DNA of 64,000 bases from Erigeron canadensis (lineage: Eukaryota; Streptophyta; Magnoliopsida; Asterales; Asteraceae): NCBI RefSeq assembly GCF_010389155.1, contig NC_057761.1:18974501-19038500 (forward strand). The letters run 5' to 3'. Under the pieces are notes generated by a model that ran no database searches, had not been told where the DNA came from, and was given only the letters and a program-made list of their open reading frames with translations. Made by a program: the position numbers and the translations under genes. Shown piece by piece: positions 56,745 through 64,000 of the stretch (positions are counted from its first letter, which is position 1; each line of letters opens with the position of its first letter).

Positions 56745-57268
56745 GTTGTAAATTTTCATAAGCTCCGATTTCAATAAGAATTATCAATTATTGTTTGGAT
56801 CACTTTTATTTTTTCGGTCAGAATTATTGCTTACATCCTCATATTTATTTTGAATCCTTTGATTTTGATTGATAAATTATTAAACTTTAGAAAATGATAA
56901 CACTGATGTCATTATTATAGTTCTGAAGCTTGTTACTTTGTTGTGGTGTTAGAAGTTATTTGAAGTAGCTAAATGATTTACTAATTTCAACATTCGCAAC
57001 TATTATTAGTCTTACCCCATTACAAAATTTACAATCCTCCCCGTTTTGAATATTAAACAGGGACAATCATGTATTTCCAATACTTCATCGATCAACAAGA
57101 AGAACAAGTCAAAACATACGGTGAACATCATGTATAGACTTTCGTCGCACTAACATCATGCCAATTATTTTAACGACATTAATCGGTTGATAAACCCCAT
57201 AATAACCGTTTTACAAGAGTATGAATCCCATAGTCATTTTCTTTTCTTCCTAATTTTTTTTGGATTAT
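56745..57268. other. Gene-free intergenic stretch
   Basis: AT-rich; no supported gene, RNA or transposon end found. Confidence 0.5.
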
Positions 57269-57276
57269 GTTTTTGC

Positions 57277-57822
57277 TAGGGGTGAGTATGGGTCAGTTTG
57301 GATCTGTTTTGGCTAAAATCGAAACCCAAACCAATACATTCGGTTATTAGAAAATCAAAACCATTGGATTCGGTTTTTGTTTATTTTGGTTTATCGGTTT
57401 TCCGGTTCGGTTTGGGTCGGTTTCAGTTTTTTTTTATAATTTTTTTTTTACGTTTTTTATTATTATGTTATAAATTTAATTTCAAGTGTTAAGAAAAAAA
57501 ATGATGTAAAAATTAAAATATAGAGATGTTTTTTATTAACTAAATATATTTTTTAGGTGTTAAAATTTATATAACTTTTATAAAACAATTTGATTTTATT
57601 GTACATTTTCATCTAAAACATACAATTTATATAGATTTAAATATAAAATAAATTTAAATATATTTGGTTCAGTTCGGTTCGGTTTTTGATCAATTTTTTG
57701 GCATATGAAACCGAAACCCGAACCGATCCGTTCGCTTTTTAGAAAACAAAAGCCAAACCAATGGATTTCGTTCGGTTTTTGATTTTTTCGCTTCGGTTTT
57801 TTTCGGTTTTTGTTCACCTCTA
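57277..57822. mobile_element. hAT-type MITE
   Basis: A 546-bp unit with ends TAGGGGTGAG and (reversed) TAGAGGTGAA, and subterminal GGTTCGGTTT repeats in both directions. Flanking 8-mers GTTTTTGC and CTTTCTGC agree at six of eight positions, fitting a decayed hAT duplication. No coding sequence. Confidence 0.65.
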
Positions 57823-57830
57823 CTTTCTGC

Positions 57831-58333
57831 TATGTGTTAGTATCCTACTAGCATTTTTTTATTAAAATTTTAATGTCTTTAAAAAAAATCATTTCACTAG
57901 CAAGTTTTTTTCATACATGGATTGTAATCGAAAAGTTATCCTATCCACTCTTTATATATAGTACCTTTTTGTTTTAGTCATTACATACTTAATGCATTAA
58001 GTGACTTAATGTATAAATAATGGATGTATGTATTAAGTAAAAATTAGGTAATTGACCGTAATTTTGTTTATTAAGTAAAAAAAGAACATGAAATTTGATT
58101 ATTTATAAAGTAATTACTTCCTCTGTCCCATTTTAATTGTCTTAAACAAGCGACTTGAACATATCTTTTAACACGAAGCCTATTAAGTAAATTAAAATAA
58201 AGCCCTTAATATAGATAACGTAAAATCTACACAAAACAATTTCCTCTCCAATCTAGACTAAATATTCTGTAGGATAAACACCTATGTCTTGTTCGTATGA
58301 ACGACTTGCAGACAAATGACATTGTGAAATATC
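57831..58333. other. Gene-free stretch with a Stowaway-like end
   Basis: TACTTCCTCTGTCCCATTTT at about 58106 resembles the CTCCCTCCGTCCC end of Stowaway/Tc1-mariner MITEs, but no partner end was found. Nothing else is supported. Confidence 0.35.
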
Positions 58334-58800
58334 TCTATTTCCTTATAAAGCAAATCCATCTTCTCCATTAAATAATTTATAAAGCAAATCCATCTTCTCC
58401 ATTAAATAATTATGTCTTTGAAATACCTCATTTGCCTTTAGACATTTTTAATTCCTGTAATACCCTCATACCCTAAAATCAGGCACGCTCCAACCACTGT
58501 GCCTCTCTACCCCCTCCATCTCTAATATCCCTCCTCCTGTATCCATTCCCGACTGCTATGGCCACCGCCAATCACGATGATTACAAATCAACATCACCAC
58601 CGATCAAAATGGCGCTGGATCAGGAGACCCCTTTCCCATGTCTCTACCTCATCGATTCGCCTACACCACCACCCAATGATCCCTCATCGTCACCGCCATC
58701 AAAATCGATATAGGTATATTTTTTTACTGCACTCAGCACTCTGTAATTACGTCATCAAACGATAAAGGAATGATTTTTTTTTACAACGATTTGTTAATTA
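58334..58800 (+). mobile_element. Helitron-like fragment with internal duplication and a small ORF
   Basis: It starts TCTCTATTTCC after an A and shares its first 100 bp with 55786-55866 (CTTTGAAATACCTYATTTGCC). A 38-bp piece (ATAAAGCAAATCCATCTTCT...) is tandemly duplicated at about 58341-58417. No 3' end was identified. Confidence 0.35.
58558..58713 (+). CDS. Small ORF of 51 residues, possible captured exon
   Basis: ATG at 58558 after a CT-rich leader. The protein starts MATANHDDYKSTSPPIKMAL and is Pro/Ser-rich at its end. The TAG at 58711 is followed at once by GTATATTTTTTT, which could be a donor with the ORF ending by chance at the splice site. No family recognised; it may be a gene fragment carried by the surrounding Helitron-like sequence. 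Confidence 0.25.
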   Translation: MATANHDDYKSTSPPIKMALDQETPFPCLYLIDSPTPPPNDPSSSPPSKSI

Positions 58801-58817
58801 TGTCACCTGTTATATAA

Positions 58818-58856
58818 ACTTATATATATATATATATTATATATATATATATATAT
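58818..58856. repeat. TA microsatellite
   Basis: Nearly pure TA dinucleotides with one TT break. Confidence 0.9.
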
Positions 58857-59197
58857 TTACATCGATCTAGGGGAAAACCTGAAAATACACAAAGTGTATC
58901 TAATTAAGTGATTTCAGGATCCAAAGTGAATGCAGTTTGCAGATTTACAAGACAAAGTACTAAGATGAAAGGAATATTTCTTAAATGTCTTTTATATTGT
59001 AATAAGATGTAATTAGATACAACTAGATAGATTTGAGTTAGAAATGATATCGTATGAAAGTTAGAGGACTAAATGTGTCAAGTTGAAAGTAAGTTAGTTG
59101 GAAGCGGTTATCGATTATATATTAGAGTATGTATATTCATTTTCAATCATAATGAAATATATGAGAAATTACCCCCAAATTCTTCTTCTTCTTCTTA

Positions 59198-59209
59198 TGG
59201 TATCAGAGC
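59198..59209 (+). other. Primer binding site of element E
   Basis: TGGTATCAGAGC, complementary to initiator-Met tRNA, after a CTT-rich LTR end. Confidence 0.8.
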
Positions 59210-59407
59210 ATTGATCCGTCCAGCCACCGGAATCCGCCATTCTTTCCGGCGCGTGAATACTATCAATTTGCTCCTTTCATCTCCTTCAATCATCCGATCT
59301 ACAAATTCCAAAACCCTAACTGAAAATCCATCATTAATCTCCACATTTCTTCACAATTCTTTCAAAACCCTAATTTTCTTGAAAATCTTCAAATCAATCA
59401 ATTTGAG

Positions 59408-60754
59408 ATGCCAGAAACTACTACAGCTACTACATCTAATCCAGAATCAATCACTGATGCTAAATCAGTTCATCATCCATTGTATCTTCACTAGACAGAT
59501 CATCCAGGCTTGGTACTTATTGCCAAGAAACTGACTGGATCAGAAAACTTCAGTTCTTGGAAAAGGTCTATGCTCATTGCCTTAAGTGTTAAGAATAAAG
59601 TCAAAATCATCAATGGAGAGTACAAGGAACCTGCTGCAGCATCTCCTCTGAAGCCTCTATGGGACAGGACCAATGACATGGTAATTTTTTGGATTTTGAA
59701 CACTGTTTCTGAATCAATTGGTAATAGCCTGAGTTTTATTCATACTGCTGCTGATTTGTGGAAAGAATTGGGTGAACACTATGCACAATTAGATGGACAT
59801 AGGATGTATCAAATGACTGTAGACATTAGCAATCTCAAACAAGATAACTGTAGCATTGAGGTTTACTATCATAAGTTGAAAGGGTTTTGGGGTGAGATAG
59901 ATGACCTTGAGGCACCCTATGCTTGCACTTGCACATGTGAGAATGGAAAAACTAATGATGAGAGAGAACAAAGGAAGAAGTTAATTCAGTTTTTGATGGG
60001 TCTGGATGACTCATATGCAAATATTAGGGGCCAACTGTTATTGCAACAACCACTGCCTACAACTCCCAAAGCATATGGCATGCTTAGGCAGGAAAAGAAA
60101 CAAAGGGAAGGCATACTGCCTAGGCGAAACCTCACACTAGCCACACTCTTTGCTTACACCCCATCAATCTCTAGAGCACCCAATAACAACCACAATTTTA
60201 AACCTAAAAGACCCTATGTATGTGTGCCAAAAGGACCAGAGAGGAGAAATAATGCGAGTGTGTTTAGAAAAGGAATTTTCTGTGGAAAATGCAATAGGGA
60301 AGGACACTTGAAAGAAGAATGCTATCAGATTGTTGGTTATCCTCCTGGACATCCACTCCATGGTAAATTCAAGACTCCTTACAAAGGGAAGATCAACTCT
60401 GTGATGATACAAGAAGCTCTAGAACAAATCACACCATTTGTGGAACCACACACTCCATCATCATTTGAATCAACAATGCACAGCAGGATGGACCAGCTCC
60501 AAAACCAACTCAATCAATTGATGCTCATGATGCAACACACTGCACAGGGTATAATTTCTAACCCTCATCTTTCTAATGACATGTATGCTTTTATTTCTGT
60601 ATGCATATATCATCATGTAGTCTCATGCATAACTGCCTTTATTGATGCTTGGATTCTTGATAGTGGTGCCACTGACCACGTTTTTATCAAACTCTCTGAC
60701 ATCACAACCCTCATCACTTGTCCCACACCAATCACAGTCACCTTACCAAATTGA
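59408..60754 (+). pseudogene. gag and protease of element E
   Basis: It starts MPETTTATTSNPESITDAKS, with one stop near 59492; the frame then stays open to 60752. The capsid domain has KLTGSENFSSWKRSM near its start and LWKELGEHYAQLDGHRMYQM. The Cys-rich CTCTCENGKTND and LIQFLMGLDDSYANIRGQ are typical of this plant copia type. The knuckle is CGKCNREGHLKEEC, and the protease box WILDSGATDHVF with intact Asp is near 60650. The rest of the protease lies beyond the stop in other frames. Confidence 0.85.
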
Positions 60755-61039
60755 CAACATGTTCTGGTAACACAATGGGAACTATTTGTCTGCAGGACTG
60801 TACTCTATGTACCAAATTTTGCTTATAACTTCATCTCTATCAGGAAACTCACAAAATCCACCAAATCTGTTGTTGTGTTTACTCATGATGTCTGTTATTT
60901 GCAGGCCCATGATGGACTGACCCAAATTGGCTCAATCTCCCATGGGTTATACATATATACTTCATCAATCTCTTCTCCTACTATCACTCCATCTCCTTCT
61001 ACTTCATCCAACATCCTTTCTGCTTCCAGCAATTCTAAT

Positions 61040-61935
61040 TTGTAGCATGCAAGGCTTGGTCATCCTTCTACTCAAGTCATGCAAAAGATTTTTACTATAG
61101 ATAATTGTTTCTCTAATTCTAAATGTGTCAAGTGTAATGTTTGTCCCCTGTCTAAACAACATTTGCTTCCTTTTCCTTCTAGTACCTCACATGCTTCACA
61201 GTTGTTTGAATTTGTTCATGCTGATGTTTGGGGTCCATATAGACACTCTACTATCAATAAATGGAGATATTTTCTTACTCTTGTTGATGATCACTCCAGG
61301 GCAACATGGGTTTACCTCATTCCCAATAAATGTCATATTTTTTCTACACTTAAAATGTTTCATTCTTATGTGCAAAATCAATTCAAAACCACTATCAAAA
61401 CTCTCAGAACTGACAATGGCAAAGAGTTTACAAACTCCGACATGCAAAATTTTATTTCCCATCATGGAATAGTTCATCAAACATCATGCCCTTATACCCC
61501 ATAACAAAATGCTAGGGTTGAAAGGAAACACAAAAACTTATTGGAAATAGCAAGATCAGTTCAAATTCAAGCAAAATTTCCAATTCATCTCTGGGATACT
61601 CTATCTTAACTGCCACCCATCTCATTAACAGGCTACCTAGCAGTGTTCTTAATTTCAAAACTCCATAGGAAATTCTTTATAAAGAATCACTTGATATGTC
61701 CCACTTGAAAGTGATTGGATGCAAATGCTTTGCATCCATACATGACACTGACAAATTTTCCCCAAGAGCTATTCCATGTGTTCTTCTTGGTTATCCTCAA
61801 AATCAAAAAGGTTATCTCCTTTATAACCTTGCAACCAAAACATCCTTTGGAAGCAGACATGTCACATTCCATGAAGATGAATTCCCATTTCAAAAACAAA
61901 ATAACACATTTGTATCTACTTCTTCCATTCACATT
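61040..61935 (+). pseudogene. Integrase of element E
   Basis: GAG-pre-integrase ARLGHPSTQVMQKIF is followed by CNVCPLSKQ and the core: Asp in VHADVWGPYRH, Asp in RTDNGKEFTN, Glu in ARVERKHKNLL. A TAA at 61501 falls between the second Asp and the Glu, and other stops lie near 61606 and 61666. The C-terminal part MSHLKVIGCKCFASIHDTDK ... LLGYPQNQKGY is open at 61696-61935. A Pro/Ser-rich linker follows to 62119. Confidence 0.85.
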
Positions 61936-62119
61936 TTCTATCCTCCTCCTGCAATTTCAAACTCACCCGCTGTTTTTAACTTCCCTGTTCAACTTACTAC
62001 TTCATCTTCTCCAACGACTACCATTCCTTTCACTATTAATCCACAAATCTCCATTCCTGTTACCCCTAATCTCCAACCCTCTCCTATTCCATCCCCTGTA
62101 CCACCACCACCACCACCAC

Positions 62120-62462
62120 TGATGTGTCATATTTTATACCATTTCTCATGTGATTTTAGGACCAATTATTCGTTGTTTCTATAATTTTATATCCAACTTT
62201 CGATGCTTTGAGGTTGTGTTAAGTGTTTTCAGGTTGGAAATTGATTAGACGAATGAATTGGTTGATTTGATGACATATGGAAGAATGGAAGAAGGATTCG
62301 GTCGAAACCAAGTAAAAGACGGAGAAAACGAGTCCTGGACCTTGTAACTCCCGAATCTGGAGTAACTCCCGTTATGAAGAGAAATTCCAAATCGCCTGTA
62401 ACTTGTAGTTACTGTAGTAACAGAGGTTAGGATTTCAAAGGAGTGTAACAGCCATTACTCCA
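62120..62462 (+). repeat. LTR fragment resembling Tat/Ogre gypsy elements
   Basis: It begins TGATGTGTCATATTTTATAC, a start I associate with Tat-type gypsy LTRs, right at the point where element E loses its pol. It runs until copy D begins and has no visible 3' end, so it is interrupted by D. No protein is attached within the window. Confidence 0.45.
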
Positions 62463-62774
62463 TGCAATGACACGATTTCTTCTCTGAATTCGATCTCAAG
62501 AATGGCGGATCAAGTGTGTGTGTTCTTTGTGTGTTTAGTGTGTGTGATTTCTAGAGAGAGAGAGAGATTGGAACGATCTGGATTAAGTGTATGTAAAAAA
62601 TGGATCAAAGGCTTATGATTTCTAAGGAGTTGAGGGTATTTATAGTCTAAATCTATAATTAAGCTAATTGACACTCCTAGTCCCTCAACCTTAGAAATCA
62701 TTTCACCATGTCTTAACAACATCCAAGTCCACTAATTTAAATTACAATTTATCACTATTTTTGGATTTCTAACA
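62463..62774 (-). repeat. 3' LTR of element D
   Basis: On the minus strand it starts TGTTAGAAATCC and ends CGTGTCATTGCA, about 312 bp. TATA box at 62637-62644. A PPT (minus CACTAAGGGGGAGAA) abuts it at 62775-62789. Confidence 0.88.
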
Positions 62775-64000
62775 TTCTCCCCCTTAGTGATATATTGTAA
62801 TGAATGAAGTACGTGTTATTTTGTCTTGTAGGAATTAAGTTGATGAGCTCGATTGTGAAGACAATTGGTGTGATGAAACAAGTCTTCAAAGCTTTCTCAT
62901 TGTCTCTGGAGAACTTGAATCAATCTTGGTCTTTGACTTCTTGAAGTTAAAACATGATGAAATTCTCAATGTTCTTTTTGAAGAGAGAATAAAATGAATG
63001 AGTCTAGAATCTTTGAAAATTGTTGAACCATGAATCAGAGTTGTCTTTTGAAGTGCGGAAGGTATAAATTTGGCTTTGGTTCTTTAATCTTCAATTCTTG
63101 AATGAAAATTTGTTTCCTTGGAATGAAGTTTCAAAAACTTAAACTCTCCCCCTTGATATATGCATTGAAGCTTCTTGATCAAGTATTATTACATGACTTT
63201 GAAGATCTTGAATGAAATGTGTTGATGAAGACTCTTTCAAAGCTCTACTTCTTTATCTTGAATCTTCCAATCAATCTTTCAACTTTTGTAGCTTTGATCT
63301 TTGTCATTTTGACTTAAACACTTTGGAGAGTAAAGTTTTAAACAAAACTTGAATTAATCATGCTCCCCCTCAATTCATGAGTGTAAGTATTTTGAAGCAT
63401 CTTTGAACATCATATCCTTATCTTTGTAATTATCCTTTTTCAAGTCAAGAATCAATTCTGAAAATGAACAACTCAAATCTGGAAATCTGAAATCTGAAAA
63501 TCTGAGCTCAATTGACTGAAATTCCATTACTTGCAAGTTTTCCCATTAATCCCATACACTAAATATTCTCTCTTATCTTTTATCCGTAACCTCCATACAC
63601 TCACTACAACCATGTTTGCACAAATCAAGCTCAAAGGTTTTCTTTCTCAATCAATCATAATCTTTTTCTCCCCCTCATAATGACAAAGTTGGGAACCAAT
63701 GTCATTATGCAAACATTGATTGACCAAATGTTATAATATGGTATTGGTGGTTTTTGTGTTTGTGAGATGACAAATGGAAAAAAAACCGGATAAGGATGAT
63801 CCGTTAACATGTTCAAAAATCAAAAGGAGTAATGATATGACCGAAAGAAATGTATGACATTTTTCGGATTTCCTATGTATCATTGAATTATGCATAAAGC
63901 AATTTTCTAACATAATTCGGTCTTGTAGCTTTTCAACTACGAGATTGCTTTAAAGAATAGAAATCATGATCAGTGTCACCTAAGGCGTTCGATAACCATA
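62463..64000 (-). mobile_element. Copia element D, same family as H and C, 3' end only
   Basis: A 3' LTR (62463-62774) is followed on the minus strand by a non-coding 3' region collinear with H and C; the element continues past the window. Purine tracts (minus GGGGGAG) lie near 62781, 63147, 63366 and 63669, four in 0.9 kb and better preserved than in H. The region from 63660 to the end matches H 1100-1540 and C 27690-28150. Confidence 0.85.

Larger units (their letters stand above)
58900..62119 (+). mobile_element. Degraded copia element E, 3' part lost
   Basis: PBS at 59198, gag, PR and INT are recognisable on the plus strand. The 5' LTR must end just before 59198, but its start is not resolved (58900 is a guess). 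The element is cut at 62120, before RT, by an unrelated LTR. Its gag (no Asn/Lys coiled coil; CCHC of type CGKCNREGHLKEEC) and its PR box WILDSGATDHVF place it in a different copia lineage from H, A, B and C. Confidence 0.75.

Noticed and set aside
58106..58333. Complete Stowaway MITE
   Set aside because: Only one end resembles the family; no matching inverted end or TA duplication was found.
59073..59534. Plus-strand ORF of 153 codons before element E gag
   Set aside because: It runs through the LTR end, PBS and leader in a frame other than gag.

Overview
This window is repeat-rich nuclear DNA from a flowering plant, most likely a eudicot of the daisy family (Asteraceae). The family guess rests on the style of the copia proteins and of their post-pol ORF as I remember them, not on a search. 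I see no bacterial or organellar genes, no rRNA or tRNA genes and no CRISPR array. Nearly everything is transposon. One small intron-containing host gene is plausible near 52 kb.

Positions 1-48,830 are one nested stack of Ty1/copia LTR retrotransposons, four levels deep. The outermost element H lies on the minus strand, and its 3' LTR is cut by the window start. It was split by element A (+, 7,592-44,500, target duplication GTTTC). A was split by element B (-, 14,140-38,394, target duplication CCCAG). B was split by element C (+, 16,836-29,421, target duplication TCTGG). LTR pairs compared by eye agree with this order: C differs at 4 sites in 322 bp, while A and B differ at roughly 3-4 %. H, C and a further copy D (from 62,463 to the window end) belong to one family with Sirevirus hallmarks: a long gag with TQT repeats, several GGGGGAG purine tracts before the 3' LTR, and an initiator-Met PBS. 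A and B are different families. Both carry a very long sense ORF between pol and the 3' LTR, and the N-terminal domains of these two ORFs appear homologous.

The most unusual material is non-coding. The H/C family carries three repeated motifs that look like structured RNA. The first is a leader array of hairpins with stem AACGATCT/AGATCGTT in C and GACGATCT/AGATCGTC in H. The second is a regular 56-57 bp array, just after pol, of 7-bp stems with 7-nt loops; all five stems differ or wobble yet stay paired. The third is a post-pol module with a near-constant core (TTGAACGCCTTTGTGTAC) inside arms whose sequence varies while staying complementary. The third core also occurs after pol in the unrelated element A.

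Positions 48,831-59,070 hold older, smaller insertions: a solo LTR of gypsy type with TATAT duplications, a Mutator-type MITE with an 11-bp duplication, the candidate host gene (minus strand, 51,963-52,956), a hAT derivative with an 8-bp duplication, a complete 565-bp Helitron, Helitron-like fragments, a second hAT-type MITE and several tandem duplications. Positions 59,198-62,119 are a degraded plus-strand copia element (E) of another lineage. It is cut off by an LTR fragment resembling Tat/Ogre gypsy elements (62,120-62,462), which is itself interrupted by copy D.
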